64,000 bases of DNA. It comes from Chitinophagales bacterium. Its GTDB lineage: Bacteria; Bacteroidota; Bacteroidia; Chitinophagales; Saprospiraceae. Of this stretch, positions 35,919-45,068 are shown piece by piece (within the stretch, counting starts at the first letter, position 1; the number at the start of each line of letters is the position of its first letter). The notes below the pieces were generated by a model. That model had not been told where the DNA came from. It was given only the letters and a program-made list of their open reading frames with translations, and did not search any database. A program made the translations under genes and the position numbers. The stretch covers positions 18,489-82,488 of the forward strand of contig JAAFJN010000018.1 in assembly GCA_013298845.1 (NCBI GenBank), read 5' to 3'.

Positions 35919-36998
35919 ATGAACATTTCTTTCACTTTTAAATGTTTATTTCTTTTTTTTGTTTGTCCAGTTGTAGGGATAAGTCAGCAAAATAAACCGC
36001 AGCGGGAAAACGCAAACCAACTGGCGGTTGAACAGTCTCCGGTGGCCTCCAGCCAGCGTCGTACGGAATTGCCCGGCGACTTAGATAGCCTTTTTGAAAT
36101 CACCGAAATACCCTTTAATTTCTTCAACACAAAAGACCTTTCAATCAACGCAGGGGAAGGCCGATTGGATTCTATTGAAGTATTAAAAGCGCTTTTTCCC
36201 GGTCCTTTTTTTCAGGATTACTACGATTGGGAAGACGAAAACGTAGTCGTTTGGGGGTGTTCATCCTGTCCAAAATTGCGCTTTGAAGCCAGCAGTATAG
36301 AAGACCCTGATCGTCCGTGGTTCGATACGTTACCGTACCCTTTTTTAAACTTTACAAAGTGTATACGGGCATTTCCGTACACAGAATCCGGGAAAGAGAA
36401 ACATGCATTTTTCTTTAATACCAGCGATGATATTCCCGGATCAGGACGATTTCATTTCGGGGCACTTGGAGCGGCTATTTTTGAGAAAAATAATTCAGAG
36501 TGGATACTCCAAAGTTTTACTCCGGTGGTGTGTGGCGAGGGACGATTTAATAGAGCAGACCCACCCGGTCATATCCTGCAATTTGGGGAGTACACATTTT
36601 TTGAATTGCAAGGCGGATACGCGGAAGGGGCTGGTGCTGGCTATTTATACGGCGGAGAACATTTGTTTGCTTTGCACGATGGACGAGTACAACGTTTGTT
36701 CTTTGACGTGGATGCACACTGCAAATCGTACGATACACGCTTGATGCACTGGAAATCCAAAGTGCTGTTTCAATCATCGGAGCCTGGAAATCTGCCAGAT
36801 ATTGAACTGATTACAACTGGCCATTTTGAATTAAACGACGATGAGCACGAAATTGACCTCTGGAAGGAAATTTCGTGGTGGCCGGGGTTACAGACCTATC
36901 TTGGGGAAAATACTCCCGCTGATTTTGAGATGAGACGGTTGTTCCATTTTGATGGTGCAACTTATAAAGCAGTGAATTGCACTTATGCAAAATTGTAA
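35919..36998 (+). CDS. Secreted hypothetical protein
   Basis: 359 residues from the ATG at 35919 (MNISFTFKCLFLFFVCPVVG, a signal peptide); the frame from 35880 is just an extension. The mature part has several cysteines (WGCSSCPKL) and acidic, aromatic-rich beta segments. I do not recognise a family. It is transcribed from repeat B, so its promoter is a near copy of the toxin-antitoxin promoter. Confidence 0.7.
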   Translation: MNISFTFKCLFLFFVCPVVGISQQNKPQRENANQLAVEQSPVASSQRRTELPGDLDSLFEITEIPFNFFNTKDLSINAGEGRLDSIEVLKALFPGPFFQDYYDWEDENVVVWGCSSCPKLRFEASSIEDPDRPWFDTLPYPFLNFTKCIRAFPYTESGKEKHAFFFNTSDDIPGSGRFHFGALGAAIFEKNNSEWILQSFTPVVCGEGRFNRADPPGHILQFGEYTFFELQGGYAEGAGAGYLYGGEHLFALHDGRVQRLFFDVDAHCKSYDTRLMHWKSKVLFQSSEPGNLPDIELITTGHFELNDDEHEIDLWKEISWWPGLQTYLGENTPADFEMRRLFHFDGATYKAVNCTYAKL

Positions 36999-37081
36999 GC
37001 GGGTTCACTGTTTCAAAAATTAGCCGCTTATGCCCATTTTCGTAGATTCGGGCATAGGCACCGTAATCACCCACCAGCAAC

Positions 37082-38806
37082 TCAATCCCCACCCGCCCGG
37101 TTCAACGCCACCGTAAACGTACTTCCTGCCCCCAATTCACTGTCCACGTGAATCGTGCCGCCCTGGGCTTCAATAAATTCTTTACTGATGGATAACCCCA
37201 AACCTGTACCGTCTTTTTGGGAGCCGGGAACCCGGAAATACCGGTCAAATATCTTGTCTTTGTACTGCGGCGCAATGCCCTGCCCGGCGTCTTTTACCAC
37301 AAATAATACGTGTTGCCCCGAGTGCCGTACCTCAATCTCAATCGGGGTGTTTTCGTGCGAATAATGGATGGCGTTGGCCATCAGGTTGGTGAGTACCCAG
37401 GCCGTTTTTTCCGCGTCGGCCTGCGCCGGGGGCAGGTTATCGTCGTAATGCACCCGCAACCGGATATTTTTTTGCTCGGCCTGCATTTTGGTCGCGTTCA
37501 GGGCGTATTGTACCAGTTCCTGCGGCGCGGTAGGCACCAAATTCAGTTGGATATTGCCCGTTTCCAGTTGCGTCATATCCAGCAGTTCGCCGGTGATTTT
37601 TAGCAGGCGGTTGGCATCCTCTTTAATGCTGTCGAGCAGGTTGATTTGTTCGGGGTTGAGTGTCCCGATTTGTTTGTTTTCGAGCAGTTGCACGCTCATT
37701 TTTATGGAAGAAATGGGCGTTTTAAATTCGTGGGAAACGGTGGCAATAAAATTGGTTTTGGCAAAATCCAGTTCTTTGTACGCCGTGATGTTTTTTAACA
37801 AAATAACGTGCCCAATCAGGCGCGACTCCCGTTCGCCAGTGGGTACAATGGACAAATGCAAAATTTCTTTTTCAAAATACCCCTCGCGGTTGTCGGCGTA
37901 AATTTTAAGGGGCGTTTGAACGGCATCGGGTGCATCGGCGATGTCGTGGACCAAGGCCCGGATCAGGTCGTTTTTGAGGGCCAGGGTGGTGGCGGGTTGA
38001 CCAATGAGTTGGTCGTGCGCCAAACCGCTGATTTTGGTGGATTCTTCGTTGGCAAAAATAATGCGCAGGTTTTCGTCCAACCCGATCACCGGGTCGCGCA
38101 TGTTGTTAATCAGTACTTCGATGCGCTTTTTTTCCATCATCAGCCGGGCGAGACTGCTGTTGTTGTATTCCTCTAATTTTTGGGCCATGCTGTTAAACGA
38201 CCGGGCCAATTGCCCAAATTCGTTGTGTTGCTCAAAATGCACCCGTTCGGAATAGTTCTTTTCGGCAATTTGCCGGATGCTGTTGGTCAGTTCCTCGATG
38301 GGACCGGCGACGTTGGCGGGCAAGTTCACCAGCAACGTAAAGGCAATGAGAAAACAAAACGTAGCGGCCACCGCAATCCAAAAAACGGCGCTTTCGGACG
38401 TAGATTTGGAAATTTCACTTTTGCGCTGAATGGCCTGCATATTGATGTCGGTGACGGTAAAAATGGCCTTGCGCAGGGCCGAACCAACGGCGCTGTCGGT
38501 GGGCTGCAATTTGAACTGCTCAAAATACGTGCGCACCTCCTGGGTGGCTTCCTTTTCCCCAATTTCGGTGATATTTTGCTCCTGATCGGCCAGGTTTTTT
38601 TCAAAAAAAGCCGTGGAGTTCTGGTCGGGTTCTTCCAACGCTTTCAGCATGTGGCCGGTGTACAGCAAGGTATTGTAGTTATCGGCGAGAACATTCTCCG
38701 AATCGGCTTTCAGGGCGTTGATATAGCCAACGCCAACGGTCCCCTGCACAATAATGAGCAAAAAAAGCAGGCCAACGCCGAGGGTGAGTTTAGTTTTTAT
38801 ATTCAT
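37082..38806 (-). CDS. HAMP-PAS sensor histidine kinase, partner of split KdpD
   Basis: 574 residues: TM1 (about 7-27), a periplasmic sensor of about 110 residues, TM2 (about 142-162), HAMP, a PAS domain (about 225-340), HisKA with H359 in SHEFKTP and HATPase_c (N box NLMANAIHYSH, G boxes DAGQGI and GTGLGL). It is the catalytic half of the KdpD function: its start overlaps the kdpD stop by one base (TGATG). It likely senses K+ limitation or turgor together with KdpD. The cognate response regulator is not in the window. Confidence 0.92.
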   Translation of the reverse strand: MNIKTKLTLGVGLLFLLIIVQGTVGVGYINALKADSENVLADNYNTLLYTGHMLKALEEPDQNSTAFFEKNLADQEQNITEIGEKEATQEVRTYFEQFKLQPTDSAVGSALRKAIFTVTDINMQAIQRKSEISKSTSESAVFWIAVAATFCFLIAFTLLVNLPANVAGPIEELTNSIRQIAEKNYSERVHFEQHNEFGQLARSFNSMAQKLEEYNNSSLARLMMEKKRIEVLINNMRDPVIGLDENLRIIFANEESTKISGLAHDQLIGQPATTLALKNDLIRALVHDIADAPDAVQTPLKIYADNREGYFEKEILHLSIVPTGERESRLIGHVILLKNITAYKELDFAKTNFIATVSHEFKTPISSIKMSVQLLENKQIGTLNPEQINLLDSIKEDANRLLKITGELLDMTQLETGNIQLNLVPTAPQELVQYALNATKMQAEQKNIRLRVHYDDNLPPAQADAEKTAWVLTNLMANAIHYSHENTPIEIEVRHSGQHVLFVVKDAGQGIAPQYKDKIFDRYFRVPGSQKDGTGLGLSISKEFIEAQGGTIHVDSELGAGSTFTVALNRAGGD

Positions 38807-39900
38807 CAGGAAAGGATAATCAGATCAATGTCGTTGGTGGATAATTTTTGCAATAATTCATTAAAAACGTTGGTGGCGAGAATAATATGAAACAAACTCA
38901 GGTGCGGTTTGCCAATGCAAATATTGGTAATGGCGCGCGCTTCGGCTTGTTCCATAATGGTTTTTGCCACGCTGTTGCTTTTAATTTTGATAATTTCGGC
39001 CCCAAGTTCGGTCGCTAATTTAAAATTGTTGATCAAAAAACGCTGTTTGTCCAACGCAATTTTGTCGGGGTTTTCCTGCGGGGTTTGCACGTACAACACG
39101 TACCATTTGCTGTTGTAATAATTAGCGAGCCGGGCGGTTTTGCGAATGACCGTTTTGGCGGTTTTTTCGTTGCTGCTGATGCAGGCCAAAAAACGTTCGG
39201 CGCGGGCGTTGTGCGGCAAACTGATTTCGGTTTCAATTTTGCGTTCCACCTGGGCGGCCACTTCTTTTAGCGCCAGTTCGCGGAGTTGCAAAATGTGTTC
39301 ATTTTTGAAAAAATTCCGCAACGCGGTGTCAATTTTTTCGGCGGTATAAATTTTCCCTTCTTTCAGTCGGGTAATGAGTTCATCGGCGGTGAGGTCAATG
39401 TTTACCACCTCGTCGGCCTGGGCCAAGATGCGGTCGGGCACCCGTTCTTTTACCTCAATTCCGGTGATGTTTTTTATGTCTTCGTTGAGGCTTTCGAGGT
39501 GCTGAATATTCACGGCCGAAATCACATTAATGCCCCGATCGAGAATATCCAGCACGTCTTGCCAGCGTTTTTCGTTTTTACTGCCTTCGATATTGGTATG
39601 GGCCAGTTCATCCACAATCACCACCTCGGGGCGTTGGTTTAAAATAGCCGGTACGTCCATTTCTTCCAATGCTTTGCCTTTGTAAAACAGCGTCAAGGCG
39701 TGGGTTTCGGGGCGCTGGTGGGTTTCGATAAAACCAATTTTTACGTCAATCCCCGATTTGAGTAAGGCGTGGGCTTCCTGCAACATGCGGTAGGTTTTGC
39801 CCACGCCGGCACTCATTCCGATGTAGATTTTGAGTTTGCCCCGCTTCGATTTTTGGATCAAATCGAGGAAATACTGCGCTGATCTGTCTTTATCCGGCAT
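38806..39900 (-). CDS. kdpD: KdpD N-terminal sensor module without kinase domain
   Basis: 364 residues from the ATG at 39900 (the frame to 39999 overlaps the porin remnant). The KdpD domain (about 18-225) has Walker A GMSAGVGKT and Walker B VVIVDELAHTN. A UspA-like domain (about 240-364; GKPHLSLF) ends the protein. The four-helix membrane part and histidine kinase of E. coli KdpD are absent and are replaced by the next gene. Its start overlaps the porin remnant stop by one base (TAATG). This split layout is common in Bacteroidota kdp operons. Confidence 0.92.
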   Translation of the reverse strand: MPDKDRSAQYFLDLIQKSKRGKLKIYIGMSAGVGKTYRMLQEAHALLKSGIDVKIGFIETHQRPETHALTLFYKGKALEEMDVPAILNQRPEVVIVDELAHTNIEGSKNEKRWQDVLDILDRGINVISAVNIQHLESLNEDIKNITGIEVKERVPDRILAQADEVVNIDLTADELITRLKEGKIYTAEKIDTALRNFFKNEHILQLRELALKEVAAQVERKIETEISLPHNARAERFLACISSNEKTAKTVIRKTARLANYYNSKWYVLYVQTPQENPDKIALDKQRFLINNFKLATELGAEIIKIKSNSVAKTIMEQAEARAITNICIGKPHLSLFHIILATNVFNELLQKLSTNDIDLIILS

Positions 39901-40124
39901 TAAAAAGAAAGGGCTAAAGCGGTGGTAAAAAAGGTATTGTTGCCGTCCACGCGTTGAATGCGTTGCCAGCCGTTCAGCACCAATCCGCTCAGGAACCATT
40001 TGCCATCGTCGGTGGTGTAAGAAATTTTTACCCCACTTTCGTAATACGGCGAATTATCGGCGAGTATGCCCCGCGTAAGGTTCCAGCAATCTTTCCCAAT
40101 GGCGATGTTAAAAATGGATTTCAT
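39900..40124 (-). pseudogene. Remnant of the kdp-linked outer-membrane porin
   Basis: A 74-codon frame between kdpC (6-bp gap) and kdpD (1-bp overlap). Its middle, IGKDCWNLTRGILADNSPYY followed by ESGVKISYTT and LSGLVLNGWQRIQRV, matches the central strands of the BBP2-type porin (about 350-400 residues, from memory) usually encoded here in Bacteroidota kdp operons. It ends in NTFFTTALALSF, like a final barrel strand. Signal peptide and most strands are missing, so it looks like the product of large in-frame deletions. It might survive only to keep translation coupled from kdpC to kdpD. Confidence 0.75.
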
Positions 40125-40130
40125 ATTGAA

Positions 40131-40694
40131 TTAACGCGTGCGTTGGTCTAATGTTAAATTAAGTTCAAGAACGTGGACTTTGGCCGGTCCAAACAAGCCC
40201 CACAACGGGGTTTCGGTGTGTTGGCGAATCAAATCGCGAACGGTATTTTCGGCCAGTTGCCGTTGTTGGGCAATCCGTTTGACCTGTACCAACGCCGCCG
40301 GAACGGAAATGTGCGGGTCCAAACCGGCACCGCTGGCCGTGACCAGATCCGACGGAATATCGGCGCGTTGTACGCCGGGGTTATGCGCCAAAAACGTATC
40401 CACCCGCGCCGCAACTTCGGCCAGATAATCGGGGTTCGACGGGCCTTTGTTGCTGCCCCCGGCCCCAGCCGCGTTATAACCTACCGCCGACGGGCGTGAT
40501 GAAAAATAGCGATCTTCGGTGAAATTTTGGGCAATATTGCGGTAATAAACGCCACCGTTGGCCACAATGACCTCTCCTTTGCCGCCGTTGGGTGTCGCTT
40601 GCGCAATCCCCCAAATGGCCGCCGTATACAGGCCCGAAAATACCACGAGGCAAACTAACGTCAGCCGAATGGCCGGAAAAATATGTTGTTGCAT
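40131..40694 (-). CDS. kdpC: K+-transporting ATPase subunit C
   Basis: 187 residues: one N-terminal membrane helix (about 7-30) and a periplasmic domain with the family's YFSSRPSAVGYN and SDLVTASGAGLDPHIS motifs. It stabilises the KdpB ATPase on KdpA in the high-affinity K+ pump. It lies 17 bp downstream of kdpB in the operon. Confidence 0.97.
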   Translation of the reverse strand: MQQHIFPAIRLTLVCLVVFSGLYTAAIWGIAQATPNGGKGEVIVANGGVYYRNIAQNFTEDRYFSSRPSAVGYNAAGAGGSNKGPSNPDYLAEVAARVDTFLAHNPGVQRADIPSDLVTASGAGLDPHISVPAALVQVKRIAQQRQLAENTVRDLIRQHTETPLWGLFGPAKVHVLELNLTLDQRTR

Positions 40695-40711
40695 GTTGTT
40701 GTTAGTTCGTG

Positions 40712-42724
40712 TTAAACAAAAAAGGAAACCAGTATATCAATGGCTTTTATGCCCAAAAAAGGCACCACAATACCGCCCAAACCGTAAATGAACACGTTGC
40801 GGCGCAGCAAAGCACTGGCCCCGATGGGTTTGTACGACACGCCTTTGAGCGCCAGCGGAATGAGGAACGGAATGATAATGGCGTTAAAAATAACCGCCGA
40901 TAAAATGGCGCTTTCGGGGCTGTGCAACTGCATAATATTCAGTCGTTGCAGCACCGGAATGCCCCCAATGAACAAGGCCGGAATTATGGCAAAATATTTG
41001 GCCACGTCGTTGGCAATGCTAAACGTGGTGAGCGTTCCGCGGGTCATGAGCAGTTGTTTGCCAATTTCCACCACTTCAATCAACTTGGTGGGGTCATTGT
41101 CCAAATCCACCATATTCCCGGCTTCTTTGGCGGCTTGCGTACCACTGTTCATGGCCACGCCCACATCGGCCTGCGCGAGGGCGGGCGCGTCGTTGGTACC
41201 GTCGCCCATCATGGCCACCAAACGGCCTTCCGCCTGTTCTTTTTTGATGTAATTCATTTTGTCTTCGGGTTTCGCTTCGGCGATAAAGTCGTCCACCCCG
41301 GCTTTTTCGGCGATAAAACGGGCCGTTAAAGGGTTGTCGCCCGTTACCATCACCGTTTTGATGCCCATCCGGCGCAACCGCTCGAAGCGTTCCTGAATTC
41401 CTGGTTTAATAATGTCCTGCAATTCAATTACCCCGATGATGCGCTCGTTTTCGGCCACCACGAGGGGTGTTCCGCCGTTGCCGGAAATTTGGGTCACCCA
41501 GTCGCGCACTTCGGCAGGGTACGGGTTTCCGGCCGATTGGCACAATTGCCGAATGGCATCGGAGGCCCCTTTGCGGATGCGGGTTTCGCCAAAATCAACG
41601 CCCGAACTGCGGGTTTCGGCGGTAAATTTGACAAACCGCGCATTGGGCATTTGCATAGAAGCGGGATTTACGCCCGCCAATTCGACAATGGATTTGCCCT
41701 CCGGGGTTTCGTCGCTGAGCGAACTGAGCACCACGCAGCGCACAAAATGTTGTTCATTCACGCCATTGGCCGGGTAAAAACGGGTGGCTTTGCGGTTGCC
41801 GATGGTAATGGTGCCGGTTTTGTCGAGCAACAACACGTCCACGTCACCGGCCGTTTCTACGGCTTTACCACTTTTGGTGATGACGTTGGCGCGCAAAGCC
41901 CGATCCATACCCGCAATCCCGATGGCCGATAACAAGCCGCCGATAGTGGTGGGAATAAGGCACACAAACAGCGAAATGAGGGCCGAAATGGTAATGGGCG
42001 TTTGGGCGTAACTGGCAAATGGTTGCAGCGTAACGGTGACAATAATAAATACCAGCGTAAAACCCGCCAACAGAATGGTCAGCGCAATTTCGTTGGGCGT
42101 TTTTTGGCGACTGGCCCCTTCCACGAGGGCAATCATTTTATCCAAAAAACTTTCGCCGGGCTCGGTGCTCACGCGTACTTTAATGTGGTCGGATAATACT
42201 TTGGTGCCGCCCGTGACCGAACTTTTGTCGCCCCCGGCCTCGCGAATCACGGGCGCACTTTCGCCCGTAATGGCGCTTTCGTCAATGGTTGCCAAACCTT
42301 CGATAATTTCGCCGTCGGCGGGAATGGTATCTCCGGCGGCGCACACAAAAACGTCGCCTTTGCGCAAACTGGCCGATGATACGACCTGGCCGTTGAGCAA
42401 GGTAGCGGGGGTTTCTTCGCGGGTTTTCCGCAGGCTGTCGGCCTGGGCTTTACCGCGCGCTTCGGCGATGGCTTCGGCGAAATTGGCAAATAATAAAGTG
42501 AGGAATAACACCCCAAAAATGACCAGATTATAGGCCAAACTGCCCTGTTCTTGTGCTCCCGCGGCCACCCAAATACACACGCCCAGCATCACAAAAGTGC
42601 CAATTTCGACGGTGAACATCACCGGATTGCGAAACAGCAACGCGGGGTTGAGTTTGATGAATGATTGCCGCAAAGCCTCCTGTACCAAATCTTTTTGGAA
42701 CAGCGATGTATGTTGTGTTTGCAT
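40712..42724 (-). CDS. kdpB: K+-transporting P-type ATPase subunit B
   Basis: 670 residues, the catalytic P-type ATPase of the KdpFABC pump. The phosphorylated Asp lies in DKTGTIT near residue 300. The TGES dephosphorylation motif (ITGESAPV), the hinge [11 protein letters not shown] and the expected membrane helices are present. It follows kdpA by 12 bp. Confidence 0.98.
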   Translation of the reverse strand: MQTQHTSLFQKDLVQEALRQSFIKLNPALLFRNPVMFTVEIGTFVMLGVCIWVAAGAQEQGSLAYNLVIFGVLFLTLLFANFAEAIAEARGKAQADSLRKTREETPATLLNGQVVSSASLRKGDVFVCAAGDTIPADGEIIEGLATIDESAITGESAPVIREAGGDKSSVTGGTKVLSDHIKVRVSTEPGESFLDKMIALVEGASRQKTPNEIALTILLAGFTLVFIIVTVTLQPFASYAQTPITISALISLFVCLIPTTIGGLLSAIGIAGMDRALRANVITKSGKAVETAGDVDVLLLDKTGTITIGNRKATRFYPANGVNEQHFVRCVVLSSLSDETPEGKSIVELAGVNPASMQMPNARFVKFTAETRSSGVDFGETRIRKGASDAIRQLCQSAGNPYPAEVRDWVTQISGNGGTPLVVAENERIIGVIELQDIIKPGIQERFERLRRMGIKTVMVTGDNPLTARFIAEKAGVDDFIAEAKPEDKMNYIKKEQAEGRLVAMMGDGTNDAPALAQADVGVAMNSGTQAAKEAGNMVDLDNDPTKLIEVVEIGKQLLMTRGTLTTFSIANDVAKYFAIIPALFIGGIPVLQRLNIMQLHSPESAILSAVIFNAIIIPFLIPLALKGVSYKPIGASALLRRNVFIYGLGGIVVPFLGIKAIDILVSFFV

Positions 42725-42736
42725 GGTGAATTCGAT

Positions 42737-44437
42737 TTAATAAATGGAAAAATATTCAGCAATCGGGCCTAATGTTAAGGCCGGAAAAAAGGCCAAAGCC
42801 GCTACGAGCGCAATTACGGCAAATACCATAAAACCAAAGGTGCTCGTGTCCGTTTTGAGGGTGCCGCTGCTTTCGGGAATAAATTTTTTATTCGCCAAAA
42901 TGCCCGCAATGGCCACCGGACCAATAATGGGCAGGTACCGCGCCAACAGCATCACAATGCCGCAGCCAATGTTCCAAAAGGGTGTATTGTCGCCCAATCC
43001 TTCAAATCCGCTGCCGTTATTGGCGCTCGACGAGGTAAATTCGTACAACATTTGGCTAAATCCGTGGAAACCCGGGTTGCTCAGCCAGCCCCCGCAACTG
43101 TCGGGGTAGTGCGTGTACAAATAACCCGCCAAAGCCGTGCCTGCCAAAATCAGGAAAGGATGCAATAGGGCAATAATCATGGCAATTTTCATTTCTTTGG
43201 CCTCCACTTTTTTGCCCAAAAACTCCGGCGTTCGGCCCACCATTAACCCACTGATAAATACCGCAAGGATGATAAACACGTAAAAATTGAGAAAACCCAC
43301 GCCAATTCCGCCGTAAAATGCATTAATCATCATGCCCAAAAGTGTTAATAAACCAGTGAGCGGGGTCATGCTGTCGTGCATGGCATTGACCGATCCGTTG
43401 CTCGTGCAAGTGGTATAAATGGCCCAATTCGCCGATGCCGCCGAACCAAACCGCACTTCCTTGCCTTCCATGCTGCCCATTGGTTGCCCGATGCCCAGTT
43501 GTTCAATGGCGGGGTTACCACCCATTTCAAACCCGATGGCCGGTATCAGCAGGAGTACAAAGCCCAGGGTCATTACGCCGTACACCATCCAGGCCAGCCG
43601 ACGGCGGCGCAACAGGTGGCCCAGCGCAAAAATCATGGCAACGGGAATCAGGAAAATGGCCACGTTTTCGACCATATTGGTCAAATAACTGGGGTTTTCC
43701 AACGGGTGCGCCGAGTTAGGGCCGTAAAAACCGCCGCCGTTGGTACCCAATTGTTTAATGGCCACAAAAGCCGCCACCGGCCCGCGACTTACCTGCACGG
43801 TATCCCCTTGCAAGGTAATCATGGTATCTTTGCCTTCCAGAGTCATGGGCGTGCCGTTAAAGGCCAAAAAAACCGCCATTACCACCGTCAACGGCAACAA
43901 AACCCGCGTGGCCGACAATACAAAATGCCGGTAAAAACTCCCCAAACGCACTTCGTTTTGCGCCCGCATGGCTTTAAATACTGTTACGCAAATGGCCATT
44001 CCCGTGGCCGCACTGATGAACTGCCACAACATGAGAGTAAGTTGCCCCAGGTATGAGAGGGCAGTTTCGCCCGAATAGTGTTGAAGGTTGGTATTGGTAA
44101 TAAAACTAACGGCCGTGTTGAAGGCCAAATCGCCGCTCATGGACGGGTTGCCGTCGGGATTCAGGGGTAACCAAGCCATATTGGTGAGTACCAGCATGGC
44201 GATGATCAACCAAAACATATTGATCACCAGCAACGCCGTGAGGTGTTCTTGCCAGCGCATGTCGCGGTGCGGATCAATGCCGCTGAGGCGGTAAAATAAT
44301 CCGTCCAATGGAGCCAACAGCCGGTCGGGCCAAGTGGATTCGTGGTTAAACACTTTGCCCATGTATCGCCCCAACGGAATGGCCAGGAGCATTACCAAAG
44401 CGTACATAACCAATACGCCGAGTATTTCTGTGTGCAT
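42737..44437 (-). CDS. kdpA: K+-transporting ATPase subunit A
   Basis: 566 residues from the ATG at 44437 (MHTEILGVLVMYALVMLLAI), 5 nt after the kdpF stop. The longer frame to 44641 would overlay kdpF and the promoter and is rejected. It is the K+-channel-like subunit with four selectivity-filter loops (for example TNTNLQHYSG, TNGGGFYG, TTCTSNGS and SSANNGSG). High-affinity K+ uptake in the inner membrane. Confidence 0.97.
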   Translation of the reverse strand: MHTEILGVLVMYALVMLLAIPLGRYMGKVFNHESTWPDRLLAPLDGLFYRLSGIDPHRDMRWQEHLTALLVINMFWLIIAMLVLTNMAWLPLNPDGNPSMSGDLAFNTAVSFITNTNLQHYSGETALSYLGQLTLMLWQFISAATGMAICVTVFKAMRAQNEVRLGSFYRHFVLSATRVLLPLTVVMAVFLAFNGTPMTLEGKDTMITLQGDTVQVSRGPVAAFVAIKQLGTNGGGFYGPNSAHPLENPSYLTNMVENVAIFLIPVAMIFALGHLLRRRRLAWMVYGVMTLGFVLLLIPAIGFEMGGNPAIEQLGIGQPMGSMEGKEVRFGSAASANWAIYTTCTSNGSVNAMHDSMTPLTGLLTLLGMMINAFYGGIGVGFLNFYVFIILAVFISGLMVGRTPEFLGKKVEAKEMKIAMIIALLHPFLILAGTALAGYLYTHYPDSCGGWLSNPGFHGFSQMLYEFTSSSANNGSGFEGLGDNTPFWNIGCGIVMLLARYLPIIGPVAIAGILANKKFIPESSGTLKTDTSTFGFMVFAVIALVAALAFFPALTLGPIAEYFSIY

Positions 44438-44442
44438 GTTAC

Positions 44443-44520
44443 TTAAAATTTTTCGGGTTGAAGCAGTACGTAAGCCATGTAGCCAAATACCGCCAATGCG
44501 ATGATGAATAAAAAGGTCAT
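44443..44520 (-). CDS. kdpF: KdpF, 25-residue subunit
   Basis: The minus-strand frame encodes MTFLFIIALAVFGYMAYVLL followed by QPEKF and TAA. It is one hydrophobic helix ending in the Q/NPEKF-like tail of KdpF, the small lipid-like stabilising subunit of the pump. It lies in another frame beneath the extended kdpA frame and 5 nt upstream of kdpA. Confidence 0.88.
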   Translation of the reverse strand: MTFLFIIALAVFGYMAYVLLQPEKF

Positions 44521-44550
44521 TTTTAAAAACATTAGTTCGGGAAAGGGTAC

Positions 44551-44566
44551 GGCAAAAGGCGTTCCA
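44551..44566 (-). promoter_or_regulatory. Sigma-54 (-24/-12) promoter of kdpFABC
   Basis: On the minus strand TGGAAC-N5-TTGC (44566-44552) matches the sigma-54 consensus TGGCAC-N5-TTGC with one mismatch and exact GG-to-GC spacing. The predicted start, about 12 nt on, falls near 44540, 20 nt before the kdpF ATG. The adjacent divergent gene is rpoN. Confidence 0.65.
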
Positions 44567-44578
44567 CGGCGCGTACCA

Positions 44579-44606
44579 GAAACATAAAAAATTGATTATG
44601 AAACAA
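44579..44606 (-). promoter_or_regulatory. Weak alternative vegetative promoter for kdp
   Basis: TTG (44606-44604), 17 nt and TATGTTTC (44586-44579) on the minus strand come close to TAnnTTTG but miss the final G. It could give basal expression. The sigma-54 site nearer the gene fits better. Confidence 0.25.
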
Positions 44607-44640
44607 TTGTGTAAAACATCCCGGCAGAGATCAATTCCCA

Positions 44641-44684
44641 AACCCTATCGTTTTGAAAGGGTAACACTATCGTTTCGACAGGGT
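44641..44684 (-). promoter_or_regulatory. Two tandem 22-bp dyad repeats, probable activator (UAS) sites
   Basis: Minus strand: ACCCTTTCAAAACGATAGGG plus TT (44662-44641) and ACCCTGTCGAAACGATAGTG plus TT (44684-44663), directly adjacent, 18 of 22 bases identical. The first is a near-perfect dyad (ACCCTxTC...GAxAGGGT). They lie about 100-145 bp upstream of the predicted sigma-54 start, the usual place of NtrC-family enhancer sites. Confidence 0.55.
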
Positions 44685-44715
44685 AAAAGAAACGGGGTAT
44701 TGATGATTGTTGATT

Positions 44716-44806
44716 AGGATTGGACACGGATTGGACACGGATTTTTTTAAAACGATAAAAAATCCATGAAAATCCGTGTCCAATCCGTGGAAATCCGTGT
44801 CCCATT
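44716..44806. repeat. Inverted repeat built of ATCCGTGTCC units
   Basis: The left arm has two GGACACGGATT-type units (about 44726-44748). The right arm has complementary ATCCGTGTCC units (about 44775-44806) with an A/T-rich centre. It could fold into a long imperfect hairpin. The unit type is a dispersed intergenic repeat in this phylum, as far as I recall. The rest of the stretch up to rpoN (44807-45068) shows no clear gene or full promoter. Confidence 0.65.
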
Positions 44807-45068
44807 GATGAGAAGCAAGAACACGCTACAACGGTCAAAGCAGTTCATCACTCATCTCTCCAAATATTTCTATAAAATATTTTTTGTCGAAAGCCCTTGA
44901 TAATCATGCGTTTAGGGGTAAAAATATTTCTTCCATCGAAAAACAACCTTGTTTTGGGTATTTTGCCGTAAAATTGGCCTCGAATTTGATAGGGACTTTT
45001 CGCCCTACCATTATTACTGCTTTTAATCCAGTCAATTTAATCAAAATAACCTCCCAAATTGTTTCGCT

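Noticed and set aside
36811..37092. Minus-strand 93-residue frame partly in the gap before the histidine kinase gene
   Set aside because: Mostly antisense to the secreted hypothetical; the short protein-like opening is not enough to call a gene.
44438..44641. N-terminal extension of kdpA
   Set aside because: It overlies kdpF in another frame and the sigma-54 promoter; KdpA homologues begin at the MHTEILG-type start.
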